64,000 bases of DNA from Caproicibacter sp047833665 (GTDB lineage: Bacteria > Bacillota > Clostridia > Oscillospirales > Acutalibacteraceae), in contig CP181261.1 of the NCBI GenBank assembly GCA_047833665.1, positions 2,480,001 through 2,544,000 on the forward strand, read 5' to 3'. Of this stretch, positions 9,459 to 18,718 are shown piece after piece; positions within the stretch are counted from its first letter, which is position 1, and each line of letters opens with the position of its first letter. The position numbers and the translations under genes were made by a program. The notes beneath the pieces are model-generated. The model saw nothing but the letters and a program-made list of their open reading frames with translations. It was not told the origin of the DNA and ran no database searches.

Positions 9459-10802
9459 CGTTGTCCTCCCGTTGGTGTAATGCCACCGTGAAATTCCGAA
9501 TCGTTATCCTCACTGTTTTCTGCATATCGCACAGTCTTATCCCATTGAACCGCCCTGTGAAATATTTGGTCGGTAATGGAAAGATAAACGGCTTTTGCCG
9601 CAACCAACATCCATAACTTTGCATAGGTAAACAGCATGATGGCTGCAAGCGCCAAAGACTGCAAATTAAATTCATTGCGTTCCAGTGCCAATGTGAGCAT
9701 CATATCCGCTATAAATACGGCGATTGCCATTGCCCACAAAAGAGAAGAAAAACCCGCTAGCCGCACATGAATCAATCCCATGACTCCGCCCAAAAAAATT
9801 ACGTCCGATGTAATCAGCGAAGACAGCATCAGCACATAGACCATGGCATAGTACAGAGTATCCAGCCGCATGGGTCCTGCTTTGGAATCGAAGGTATATT
9901 TAAAGTTTTTCACCAGCACATAAAGATTCCCTCTAGCCCAGCGCGTCCGCTGGCGAAACCAAATGTTCAGCAAATGCGGTTCCTGTTCCCATGTGACCGC
10001 CTGCGGAAGAAATTTGATATAATACCCCATACGGTAGATTTGAAAACTGATTTCGGTATCCTCGCTGAGCGCTTTTACATCCCAGCCGCCGATACTCTCC
10101 AAAATACTGCGGCGGATGACGTAATTCGTCCCCGGAATGGTGCAAAGCCTGAAGAAAAAGTACCTACCGGCCTGATTCATGCACTGATGCGCCAGTGTTT
10201 CAATATTGACAAAGCGCGTCAGCACGGAAGCATTGCGGTTCCGAGTGCGAAATTTTCCAATGACCGCGCCGATTTTTTCGTCCGACAGCAGATTTTCCAC
10301 CAAAAGGCGAAGTGCGGAAGGCTCGGGGGTATTGTCAGCGTCATAAACCGCGATAACGCTGCCCTTTGCCAATGAAAATCCGATATTCAGCGCGTTGGAT
10401 TTTCCTGCGCCGCCCACTGCGGAATCGGTACTGACCACAATAATCCTTCGGTCCGGAAATTCCCGCTGAATACCCTGCAGAAGTTCCTTGGTCTCATCAT
10501 CGGAATTATCATTAACGACAATAATCGGAATTATCATTAACGACAATAACCTCGTACAATTCTTTCGGGTAATCGAAGTTCAGAATCGTGCGCACCGTCT
10601 GACCGAGCACAATTGCTTCATTATGCGCCGGAATGAGAACGGACACCATAGGATACTTCCCATCCTTAGGCGGAATACTGCCTGAGGATGCGTCGCACTG
10701 TAAATAGTACCGAAAACCACCGATGCTCAGCATCACATAGAGCACCATGAAAAACCATATGGTAATAATGGCATAGAAAGACGCCGCATCCGCTATGGAC
10801 AT
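9455..10802 (-). pseudogene. Processive family 2 glycosyltransferase (BcsA/PssC-like synthase), frameshifted by a 25-bp tandem duplication
   Basis: Catalytic subunit of the polysaccharide synthase. It begins at ATG 10802 (AGGTGA upstream) with one transmembrane helix and the GT-A start MVSVLIPAHNE, then runs LYEVIVVNDNSD into a premature TAA. A second reading frame resumes IIVVNDNSDDETKELL and continues with the DxD motif (VYDADNTPEPS), the ED acid-base region (LSEDTEISFQIY), QRTRW, and four to five C-terminal helices to 9455. The break is exactly a 25-bp tandem repeat at 10501-10550 (24 of 25 bases identical). Deleting one copy gives an uninterrupted frame of 440 residues. As drawn, the synthase cannot be made without slippage or reversion. 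Confidence 0.85.
10501..10550. repeat. 25-bp tandem duplication inside the GT2 gene
   Basis: Two head-to-tail 25-bp units, cggaattatcattaacgaca + ataat and a copy differing only in the last base. The unit length is not a multiple of three and shifts the glycosyltransferase frame. Confidence 0.97.
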
Positions 10803-10843
10803 TTCATCACCTTTTTCTCCCAAAGTTTAAAGAAAAAACACTT

Positions 10844-12490
10844 CTATTTTCTTTCGGAACTCGTGTCGGTCTCCTCATGAGGGCCGTCATTATTGTAAAA
10901 AAATCGGCGGTGCATTTGTCTGCGCGCCAAATACATGGAAAGAGCAAGAATACCCAAAGCCACGGCAACGAACAGAATCAAAACACGGTTTCCTTTTTGC
11001 AAATTCGCAGTGGCACGGTACAATACCGTTCGTTTATAGTCATAGTTTTCGCCAAAAGTTTTTGGTACATAGTCAAGCGATACGCTCTGCCCATTGACTG
11101 TCAGCGTTTCACCGTCCCATTGGAGCAAACCTCCGTCATTTAGGTATGCTGCTTGCTGCGCATCCCACAGGCTCTGAATGCCTGCTGCGGAATTTCTCGC
11201 TGCATGAACTGCCTTCATGATTTGCTCCTCTGAATCAGATGAGTCAATATAGACGGCCGTCGCGCAGCAGTCCAAATGGCCCGCACCCGTTAAATCCAGA
11301 GGAATAATCGGAGAAACAAGCTGCGCACCCAAAAGTGCAAAATCACTGACAGCGGTTTTAAGGTTCAAGCATTCGCCCGCAGAATTGTCATCGTAAATAA
11401 ACAATGTGCGGTAGCGCCCTAAAGTGGAGCGCAAGTCTTTCTGATACATCCAGCTTTTCGGAATTTCCAATGCCATCGGATAAACCTGATTTTGAATATA
11501 GTTTTCCTGCGCATCGGTCAACTTTTGCTGCAAAGTCTGAGCATCAAGTTTCCCTTGAACAATCGGGGCGTGTAAAATAACCGCGCCTGCATTTGCCTGT
11601 GCATACCGCAGAACTTCACAAAACTGCTGCATGGCAGGAAAATCCGCATTTTGATAAATCGGCATTACACTAATGATAAAACGAATTTTTTTGTCTGCAA
11701 GATTTTGCACAACCGAAAGCAGTTTTTCCGAATTTGTAAAAGGATAGACGGAATCGATGACAATATACTGCGCATAGCTGTGCGGCCTGCCCTGATACGG
11801 CCACAGCCACAGCGAGGCCTCCTGCTGCAGCACCGCCCGTGCAAATGCGGTAGTATAATCAGTGATAGGCAAATATCTTACCGAACCCCATCCGCACACC
11901 AGCGGCCATGTCCCGTTTGCCGCGGCAAGCGTTCCCGCGGTATAGGTCGGATGTTCCGGCAGTTTGAAGCTGTCAAGAACAAGCTGCTGCATAAAGGTAT
12001 GATTCCCCGAAAAGGTATAAGACGCGACCGCGCTGTTTGCTTCCGAAAACAGAATCTTTCGCGGATAGCTTTTCGAATTCGGCACCGTATTCGGAAGGCA
12101 GCCGAGCAAAAGCACACGACCTGAAAAATTTCGGAGTGCCGTTTCCATCTGTGCGGATGTTTCCAAGGCGTAGCATACCACCGAATCATATTGGGAAAGC
12201 CTATCTGCGGCCTTACTTTGCGGCAAGTAAGCGGAAGAATAGCCGAGAAAGGTAAAACATTCCACAAGATAACACAGACTGTCCCGCTGCGTTTTGCTTA
12301 AGTCCTTGGGGTAAACAATCAGAATATCGGACGCATCGGTTTGATTGGCAGCGTCTTCCTCGCCAGAAGGGTTTTCTTCCGTATCCGCTGCCAACAAAGG
12401 ATATAAATCGCTGCCCTTCGCAGAAACTGAAAACGGCAGCAGCAGCAGAACACAGATAAATAACATACCCGCAAGGCGCTTATACATCAT
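10844..12490 (-). CDS. DUF2334 (polysaccharide-deacetylase-like) membrane-anchored protein
   Basis: About 548 residues: signal peptide (MLFICVLLLLPFSVSA), an N-terminal flavodoxin-like region with repeated 'bring back the body' style segments (ILIVYPKDLSKTQRD), a DUF2334 domain around residues 230-400 (YIVIDSVYPF, RFIISVMPIY, GAVILHAP), and a C-terminal transmembrane helix (VLILFVAVALGILALSMYLA). DUF2334 proteins are NodB-fold relatives; PssB in the Listeria polysaccharide locus is one. The usual metal-binding DD/H pattern is only partly kept: IDSV replaces an Asp-Asp and LHAP provides one His, so deacetylase activity is unproven. The start at 12490 overlaps the GGDEF gene by 11 nt; the frame extends upstream without a credible start. 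Confidence 0.68.
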   Translation of the reverse strand: MMYKRLAGMLFICVLLLLPFSVSAKGSDLYPLLAADTEENPSGEEDAANQTDASDILIVYPKDLSKTQRDSLCYLVECFTFLGYSSAYLPQSKAADRLSQYDSVVCYALETSAQMETALRNFSGRVLLLGCLPNTVPNSKSYPRKILFSEANSAVASYTFSGNHTFMQQLVLDSFKLPEHPTYTAGTLAAANGTWPLVCGWGSVRYLPITDYTTAFARAVLQQEASLWLWPYQGRPHSYAQYIVIDSVYPFTNSEKLLSVVQNLADKKIRFIISVMPIYQNADFPAMQQFCEVLRYAQANAGAVILHAPIVQGKLDAQTLQQKLTDAQENYIQNQVYPMALEIPKSWMYQKDLRSTLGRYRTLFIYDDNSAGECLNLKTAVSDFALLGAQLVSPIIPLDLTGAGHLDCCATAVYIDSSDSEEQIMKAVHAARNSAAGIQSLWDAQQAAYLNDGGLLQWDGETLTVNGQSVSLDYVPKTFGENYDYKRTVLYRATANLQKGNRVLILFVAVALGILALSMYLARRQMHRRFFYNNDGPHEETDTSSERK

Positions 12491-13355
12491 ACTGCAGCTC
12501 GCTTTCCACTTTTCGAAAAAAAGGAATGGCATCGGTGCCAAAAGATGGGTCATATTCTGCAAAAGCAATGCGCACTTCCACACGAATAGACTTTTCGGTA
12601 ATGCCCGCAAACGCGTCTTTCCGCTCAACGGCATGCAGCAGCCTGTTCCGAATCGCCTGCGCACCGCTTGCATCACAAAAATATATGATTCCTATAGAAC
12701 CCTCTTGGTCAATAGAATAAACACGGTCCTCCAACCGCAGCGTATTCTGCACAATTTCGGCAAGGCGCTGGCGCAGACGTTCAAACCCCCGCCGAGATAA
12801 TATCCGTTTTAGTTCGCTGCCATAGCGAAGCTTTATCAACATCAGCCCCATAGACGTACCATTTCGGGCGGAAAGTGACATCGTCCGCGCCAAATTAAAA
12901 TACAGGCTGCGCAAATTTTCCAGTCCGGTCAGCGAATCGACAACCGTGAGTTCCTCCAATTGTTGGTTTAAAATAGCATTTGCCGTTTCTGTGGCCGAAT
13001 ATTCACGGATAAACAGAATTAGGCCTGCCAAGACACCCAACAGCAGAAAAGCCCACAAGTAATCGGTTTGTTCAATTTGCGCGCGCTCCGAAAAATACAG
13101 ATACAACTTATATGCCGTAAACGCAAAAATCTGAAAAGCTGTGAGAACAATGGCAGCATACTGCGCGCGAAACACAGCCAATACCGCTGTGAAAAACAGC
13201 AGAAGCAGCATAATTAAATTCTGCGTTAAAAGTGACTCGGGCGAAAATGCCACAATCATTGTACTGATAAACAAACAAGCAAGAAACAGCAGCATCCCGA
13301 TATCCTGCAGCAGCAAACTGCGGCCTGCTAAAATATTTTTCGGATTTTTATTCAT
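12480..13355 (-). CDS. Membrane-bound degenerate GGDEF protein with retained I-site (c-di-GMP receptor candidate)
   Basis: 291 residues: four to five transmembrane helices (residues ~10-130), then a GGDEF-type domain starting DSLTGLENLRS. The catalytic GGDEF signature is replaced by DQEGS, so cyclase activity is not expected, but an RLED (RxxD) inhibitory-site motif sits five residues before it, exactly where c-di-GMP binds in I-sites. This matches the logic of PssE in Listeria and PelD-type receptors: a dead cyclase that senses c-di-GMP and switches on the synthase. Start at ATG 13355 with AGGAGGG; it overlaps the preceding gene by 4 nt (ATGA). Confidence 0.8.
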   Translation of the reverse strand: MNKNPKNILAGRSLLLQDIGMLLFLACLFISTMIVAFSPESLLTQNLIMLLLLFFTAVLAVFRAQYAAIVLTAFQIFAFTAYKLYLYFSERAQIEQTDYLWAFLLLGVLAGLILFIREYSATETANAILNQQLEELTVVDSLTGLENLRSLYFNLARTMSLSARNGTSMGLMLIKLRYGSELKRILSRRGFERLRQRLAEIVQNTLRLEDRVYSIDQEGSIGIIYFCDASGAQAIRNRLLHAVERKDAFAGITEKSIRVEVRIAFAEYDPSFGTDAIPFFRKVESELQYDV

Positions 13356-14905
13356 GTTTTGCCCTCCTCTGTTTCCAGCAAGTTCAGCCGATGCAGAATT
13401 TCCGTTAACGTAAGCACAGAAACAAAATCGACACACACGCTTAAAATCAAACAATAGCGGGACAGTTCCGCGGTGCCGCTCCTGAGTATAATGTAAACCA
13501 TATGCGCAAGACCGGCCGTCATGATAATCCAAAAAGTGTCCAGTGCAATCTGCCTTGCCCTGTTCCGCATAGTGCGGGTATTTCGCTTTGACAGTATCAC
13601 TCCATAGACAATAGCAAGCAGCACAAGATATCCCAAAGTCTTTGGCGCAAACCGTGCCTTAAAGTTACTTGCAAGTGCGAACAGAGGCGTCCGTCCGCGG
13701 GGCGGCATTGAGGCTGATATTTCATAGTTACCGCAGTAATCGCGGCGCACGGCAAAAGCGGCGTGAACACCCTGTTCCAGCAAAGCCGCCAGCGCAGCAG
13801 GATGGCGCGCGTAATATAACATCAGCGAAGAAGCAGAATATCGGTTGTAGAATTCTTTTTACAGTTCCGGATTATCGGCCTTTGTAAGCGGGTAATCGCT
13901 GTAAGAAGATGTATCCGCCAGTGTTTCAAACCGTGCATCAATCCCGAACTCAGCAAGTGTCCGTTGCGGGTTGGACGATTCCAGCAAAACCCCGCCGGTC
14001 ATCGCGTTTAATTTTGAGTCCAGAGAAAAGCGCGAATTGCCGATAAGCAGTGTATTAAAACCGGCCAAAATGAAAGCCAGCGCAGAAAGCGCAGCCATTG
14101 TTTTTGTCGGCAGTTTTGCCCCGTCCATGGCAATCTGCCGCAGACAGAATATAGAAAGAACAAAACCAAAAACGGCACAGTGCTGTTCCGTCAGCACAAG
14201 CACAATGCCAAAGACCGCCAAAAGTAAAAGCCGCACGCTGTCCCACCGGCCGGGCATCTGCAGCGAAAGGCACAATCCGCAGCAATACAGCAGACAGATA
14301 AACCACAGCGCTTCCGGGTAAAGGGAATTAAAATAAGCAAGATAGGAAACATCGCCAAATAAAAGAACCGCCGCAATCCCGATTACAGTTCTTTCAGAAG
14401 CCCATTTTACACGCAATGCCGCCTGTTTGGTCAGAAGCCATACAGCGGGCAGATACAAGCACAAATACAGAAAGGACAAAAAACGCACATCGAAAAAATT
14501 ATCCTTCGTAAACAAATTATCAAGGCCCATTGCAAAACGAATCATTAAAACATGTGAGGAAAATCCCCCCGATACGGCAGGCAGCGTACGTTCATAAATG
14601 CGGACAAAATAAGCACCGATCGGCTGTTCAGCATCGGCCGCCGAGTACTGCAGGCCCGCTTGCTGCATCACTGTTTGCAAAGAACCATCATCCGCTACAC
14701 CGATATAACGCGGCAAAAACAGAAGGATGACCGCGGCAGCAAAACACAAAACAGTCGCAGCCGCTGCCGCCATGGACGGCGAAATATATGCTGCCATCCG
14801 ACGATTATATGCGCGGCGTAAATTCTTCATTGTTTGCCAGAGCGCCTTTACTTTTCCCGCGGTCGCCTCCAAAAATGATTGGCTGTGTTTTTCCCTGCGT
14901 TCCAC
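13352..14905 (-). pseudogene. Large polytopic membrane protein, first gene of polysaccharide operon, interrupted by in-frame TAA
   Basis: Frame of 517 codons from GTG 14905 (strong AAAAGGAG 8 nt upstream) to TGA 13354-13352. Codon 349 (13861-13859) is TAA; the frame then continues without any shift as KEFYNRYSASSLMLYYARHP and ends with three or four more helices. The N-terminal part has about eight hydrophobic segments and conserved SLYPEALWFICLLYCCG. The context PEL-stop-KEFY suggests a lost Gln codon (CAA to TAA). Its counterpart in other Pss-like loci is a multi-spanning protein of unknown activity. The downstream piece could at best start internally at an ATG near 13822, which lacks a clear ribosome site. 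Confidence 0.72.
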
Positions 14906-15073
14906 GTTCTCCGCTCCTTTTGTACTCGGCTGGCTGTGATACTCCGCATCATTGGTGCCGATACGCTGACGGCGGACAAGCATCCCGAAAAACTGAGCAC
15001 CGCAAAAAAACAATCACAAACCTCTGTTACTTATCATGTCAACAATACGCAAATATATATAGTAAATATTTGG

Positions 15074-15100
15074 ATTATAATTCGTGCAAATTCCTGTCAA
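15074..15100 (-). promoter_or_regulatory. Candidate promoter of the polysaccharide operon
   Basis: On the minus strand TTGACA (15100-15095) and TATAAT (15079-15074) are perfect consensus boxes but separated by only 15 bp. The predicted leader to the GTG at 14905 is about 160 nt. The rest of 14906-15443 is AT-rich with no gene, riboswitch-like fold or clear operator that I can see. Confidence 0.45.
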
Positions 15101-15443
15101 TAAGCATTAAAATCTGACGTTCCGTGACTTTTTAATGAATTCATGTTCGCTGCTAATGCCCACTGCATTGTAAAAGACAAAATGCGGTCAACTGCAGTGC
15201 TTAAGTATTATTCTTGAAAATGTATCACTCATGATATCAAATATATGGTAACTATTAGCTTCAACACGGAATATGGAGCATAAAGAAAATAAAGCAGTTA
15301 AATATCTCATGAACGAAAAGTAATTTACTGACCAAAACGACAAAGAAAATTCCCGCTTCCTCTTTACTTTATCGTGCTAATACATTAATATAATATTTGC
15401 GATATAACGTCGATAAAAGTGATAAACAAAAGGATGGATAACG

Positions 15444-16325
15444 ATGAAAAAGATTTTAAGCCTGCTAATAACAGCTTTATTAGCCATTTCGTTTGCCGGA
15501 TGTGCTTCAACCGACTCTTCTTCTCAGCAGTCATCTTCCGCAGCTGATTCCGCAGCCGATTCTTCCGAAACACAGGAAGACACTTCTTGGAGCAAAATAC
15601 AATCCGCCGGAAAACTGGTACTGGGTTTGGACAAGGCCTTCCCGCCCATGGGCTATGTAGACACAGAAACCGGAGATCTCGTCGGTTTTGACATTGACCT
15701 TGCAAAAGAAGCCTGCAGCCGCCTTGGAATTGAGCTGGAACTTCAGCCCATAGACTGGGACAACAAAACGGCCGAACTGAACAACGGCAATGTGGACTGC
15801 CTGTGGAACGGCTTTTCCAAAACACCCGAGCGGGAAAAAGAATTCGCACTGAGCATTCCGTACATGAAAAACGATCAGATTATATTGGTGAAAGCCGGCT
15901 CCGACTACAAGGGTTTGGATGATTTAAAAGGCAAAACCGTGGGAGTACAGGCGGATTCCAGCGCTGAAACCGCTTTAAATGACAATCCTGATTTCACAAA
16001 CTCACTGGGCAGTGTTGTTAAAATTGACGATTACAGCAAAGCTGTACTGGAAATTCAAAACGGCACCATTGACGCGATTGCCATTGATGAAATTGTAGCG
16101 CGCTATTACCTGACGAAAAATCCGGATGCCTACACCATTCTGAAAGATGAAGACGGCAACGATGCCTCCCTTGCCACGGAAGACTATGTGATCGCATTCC
16201 GTAAATCCGACATCGCACTAAAAGAAAAAGTCGAGGCTGCCTTAGAAGAAATGGCAAAAGACGGAACAATGGCGGAGATTTCAGAGAAATGGTTTGGCTC
16301 CGATATCACCACTGTTGGAAAATAA
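15444..16325 (+). CDS. Amino-acid ABC transporter substrate-binding lipoprotein
   Basis: Family 3 extracellular solute-binding protein (SBP_bac_3) of 293 residues. The lipobox ISFAGC gives a lipid-anchored Cys near residue 21, followed by a Ser-rich linker; the ligand domain shows LVLGLDKAFPPMGY and the D-IDLAKEA segment typical of polar amino-acid binders. AAAGGATG precedes the ATG. First gene of a three-gene importer operon (binding protein, permease, ATPase). Ligand could be cystine, glutamine or another polar amino acid; not determinable here. Confidence 0.85.
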   Translation: MKKILSLLITALLAISFAGCASTDSSSQQSSSAADSAADSSETQEDTSWSKIQSAGKLVLGLDKAFPPMGYVDTETGDLVGFDIDLAKEACSRLGIELELQPIDWDNKTAELNNGNVDCLWNGFSKTPEREKEFALSIPYMKNDQIILVKAGSDYKGLDDLKGKTVGVQADSSAETALNDNPDFTNSLGSVVKIDDYSKAVLEIQNGTIDAIAIDEIVARYYLTKNPDAYTILKDEDGNDASLATEDYVIAFRKSDIALKEKVEAALEEMAKDGTMAEISEKWFGSDITTVGK

Positions 16326-16389
16326 ACGGCAAATAACTCATTATTGAAAATTTCCGTTTTTCTAAAAATTATTGGAGGACTCCTTCTCA

Positions 16390-17031
16390 ATGAATTATTC
16401 CGTGCTGCTTGTGCAAATGCTGCATGCCACTTTGATGTCGCTGCGCATTTTCTGTTCCACCCTGCTGTTCGCTCTTCCCTTGGGATTACTTGTTGCAGCA
16501 GGGCGCCGAACAAAAATAAAATGGATTCAGTTGCCCGTGCGGCTTTACATACTTTTGATGCGCGGCACACCGCTGATGCTTCAGCTTCTGTTTATTTTCT
16601 ACGGCCTCAAACCGCTGACCGGCATACAGCTTGATCGGGTACTTGCGGCTCAGGTCGCTTTTATCTTAAACTATGCAGCTTATTTTGCAGAAATCTTCCG
16701 CGGCGGCATCGATGCAATTCCGAACGGCCAATACGAAGCTGCAAAGGTATTGGGCTTTACACGGCGGCAGACATTTTTCCGCATTATTCTGCCCCAGGTA
16801 TGCAAAATGATTCTGCCGCCTATGAGCAATGAATTTATCAACTTGGTTAAAGATACCTCGCTCGCTCAGGTCATCGGTGTAACAGAGCTGCTTCAGGTCA
16901 CTTCCGATTGGGTTTCCTCCGCCGTGAGCATGGTTCCGTTTGCCATTGCGGCAGTATTCTATCTTGCAATGAACGCCGTTGTCAGCCGCTGCTTCACCGT
17001 TGCGGAAAATCGTCTGAATTATTACCGTTAG
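16390..17031 (+). CDS. Amino-acid ABC transporter permease (HisM/GlnP type)
   Basis: 213 residues with five hydrophobic segments and the EAA loop (EAAKVLGFTRRQTFFRIILPQ) that docks on the ATPase. RGTPLMLQLLFIFYG is the polar-amino-acid permease signature. The start at 16390 is chosen because GGAGG (16374-16378) lies upstream; the frame beginning at 16372 would swallow that site. Second gene of the importer operon. Confidence 0.87.
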   Translation: MNYSVLLVQMLHATLMSLRIFCSTLLFALPLGLLVAAGRRTKIKWIQLPVRLYILLMRGTPLMLQLLFIFYGLKPLTGIQLDRVLAAQVAFILNYAAYFAEIFRGGIDAIPNGQYEAAKVLGFTRRQTFFRIILPQVCKMILPPMSNEFINLVKDTSLAQVIGVTELLQVTSDWVSSAVSMVPFAIAAVFYLAMNAVVSRCFTVAENRLNYYR

Positions 17032-17041
17032 GAGGAGTTCT

Positions 17042-17803
17042 ATGCCGATACTATCTGCACATGATTTATATAAAAGCTTTGACGGCACAGAAATTCTCAA
17101 GGGGATTTCCGTGGACGTGGAACAGGGCGAGGTACTGACAATCATCGGGCCGTCCGGTTCGGGAAAAAGCACCCTTCTGCGGTGCATCACCCAGCTGGAA
17201 ACCATAGACCGGGGTGAAATCTGCGTCTGTGGAAAAACGCTTGTAAAAAACAAAGACGGCCGTGCGGTTTACTCCGACCGAACTGTCCGCAATCAGATTG
17301 CACGGCACATTGGTTTGGTTTTCCAAAACTTTAACTTGTTCCCGCATTTCTCCGTTCTGCGGAATATTACGGAAGCACCGATTCATGTGCTGGGAAAAAC
17401 AAAAGCAGAGGCTGAAGCCTCTGCGAGAGAACTTTTGAAAAAGATGGATCTTGCCGACAAGGCGGACGCCTACCCATGCCAGTTATCCGGCGGACAGCAG
17501 CAGCGTGTTTCCATAGCCAGAGCGCTTGCCATGAATCCGGACATCCTGTTTTTTGATGAACCGACCAGCGCACTGGACCCGGAACTGACCGGAGAAATTT
17601 TGAAAGTGATCCGCGAACTTGCCGCCGAACACATGACCATGGTTGTTGTCACGCATGAAATGGCGTTTGCACGCGATGTGGCAGACAAAGTAATTTTTAT
17701 GGCCGACGGTGTTATTGTGGAGCAGGGCACACCGGAGCAAATATTCGGCAACACACAAAATAAGCGAACAAAAAGTTTTTTATCCCGTTTTCACGAATCT
17801 TAA
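17042..17803 (+). CDS. Amino-acid ABC transporter ATP-binding protein (GlnQ type)
   Basis: 253 residues. Walker A GPSGSGKST, Q-loop LVFQNFNLFPH, signature LSGGQQQR, Walker B ILFFDEPTSALD and switch VVTHEM are all intact. An AGGAGGAG site is 5-6 nt upstream of the ATG, 10 nt after the permease stop. Energises uptake by the upstream binding protein and permease. Confidence 0.9.
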   Translation: MPILSAHDLYKSFDGTEILKGISVDVEQGEVLTIIGPSGSGKSTLLRCITQLETIDRGEICVCGKTLVKNKDGRAVYSDRTVRNQIARHIGLVFQNFNLFPHFSVLRNITEAPIHVLGKTKAEAEASARELLKKMDLADKADAYPCQLSGGQQQRVSIARALAMNPDILFFDEPTSALDPELTGEILKVIRELAAEHMTMVVVTHEMAFARDVADKVIFMADGVIVEQGTPEQIFGNTQNKRTKSFLSRFHES

Positions 17804-17822
17804 TTTCTTGCAGCTTGCAAAG

Positions 17823-18440
17823 TTAGATTTTTACGCCCGCTTCCCGCAGCGCTGCGCACAGCGCCGATACATCCTGCTGAAAGCAGAATCCGCGCATACC
17901 CAGCGCCTCGCCTGCAGACACATTTTCCGGGCGGTCATCAATAAAAAAACATTCTTCGGGCAACAGATGATATTTCCGAAACAGCGCCCGAAAAATTTCC
18001 GGTTCCGGCTTAATGCAGTGCTCATCGGCGGAAACAACCATTCCGTCAAAGTACTTCATAGCCGGAATATTTTTATAAAACTTGTAGAACCTTCGGCTCA
18101 TATTGGAAAGAAGATAAATAAAATATCCGTTCTGCTTTAGCTTTGCTACCACCGGTTCCATTTCATCAATCGGAGTCAGAACGTCATGCCAATGCTCATA
18201 TAGATAGCGCGCTTTTTCATGCAAGCGCTTCGGAATTCGGGCGGACACCAGCGCAAAATACTCCTCATCACTTAAAGTTCCTCGGTCCGTTTCCAGCCAT
18301 TCCGGTGCACAAAACAATTCCCGGTGAACCAATTCCGCGTCCGCTGCATCTGAAATATGTGTACTTGTGAATTTCATCGGTTCGTAGCGGAACAGTACCC
18401 AAGCCATATCAAACACAATATTTCGAATCAATTTTTTCAC
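17823..18440 (-). CDS. HAD-superfamily hydrolase (YihX-like, subfamily IA)
   Basis: About 206 residues. Motif I reads VFDMAWVLF with the nucleophile Asp (YihX-type proteins also lack the second motif I Asp), motif II is in LLSNMS, motif III Lys in HCIKPEPEIF and motif IV in FFIDDRPENV. E. coli YihX is a sugar-phosphate phosphatase; substrate here unknown. Start uncertain: GTG at 18440 or a TTG at 18431 that would have AGGTG 6 nt upstream. Convergent with the importer operon, divergent from nothing. Confidence 0.75.
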   Translation of the reverse strand: MKKLIRNIVFDMAWVLFRYEPMKFTSTHISDAADAELVHRELFCAPEWLETDRGTLSDEEYFALVSARIPKRLHEKARYLYEHWHDVLTPIDEMEPVVAKLKQNGYFIYLLSNMSRRFYKFYKNIPAMKYFDGMVVSADEHCIKPEPEIFRALFRKYHLLPEECFFIDDRPENVSAGEALGMRGFCFQQDVSALCAALREAGVKI

Positions 18441-18511
18441 CTCGCACCAGAAGATAATTGTTTTCAATGGTATCATAAAAACTCAGTTTGTCAAGTCCTT
18501 TGCATACAAAA

Positions 18512-18541
18512 CTCCCCGGCACCTGAACAAGGCACCGGGGA
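18512..18541 (-). terminator. Terminator of the feo operon
   Basis: On the minus strand CCCCGGTGCC-TTGTTCA-GGTGCCGGGG folds into a 10-bp stem (two G-U pairs) followed by AGTTTTG. It sits just after the small Cys-rich gene. Confidence 0.7.
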
Positions 18542-18545
18542 ATGT

Positions 18546-18698
18546 TTACTTCTTCTGTTTTTTACTGCATTGCTGATGATAGGGGCAAGCGGAACAATCG
18601 CCGCCGCAGGAGCTTCCTTTATGCTTCCAAACATAACGTGCGGCAACAAAAAACAGCAGCGCAACAACCAGCAGGATTGCAATATCTGTAAAGCTCAT
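18546..18698 (-). CDS. FeoB-associated Cys-rich membrane protein
   Basis: A 50-residue protein too short for usual ORF cut-offs: MSFTDIAILLVVALLFFVAA forms one membrane helix, then KHKGSSCGGDCSACPYHQQC gives a CxxxCxxC...C cluster and a basic tail. This matches the FeoB-associated Cys-rich family (PF12669), which follows feoB in many Firmicutes and is thought to help ferrous iron transport, in the FeoC position. AGGGGAA ribosome site upstream of ATG 18698; 20 nt after the feoB stop. Confidence 0.85.
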   Translation of the reverse strand: MSFTDIAILLVVALLFFVAARYVWKHKGSSCGGDCSACPYHQQCSKKQKK

Positions 18699-18718
18699 TT
18701 AAGAACTTCCCCTTTCTT

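Noticed and set aside
10512..10546. Programmed ribosomal frameshift in the GT2 gene
   Set aside because: The overlap is fully explained by an exact 25-bp duplication; no slippery heptamer is needed.
14906..15443. c-di-GMP riboswitch before the polysaccharide operon
   Set aside because: The leader is only ~160 nt after the predicted promoter and I could not find the conserved GEMM core; control more likely acts through the degenerate GGDEF protein.
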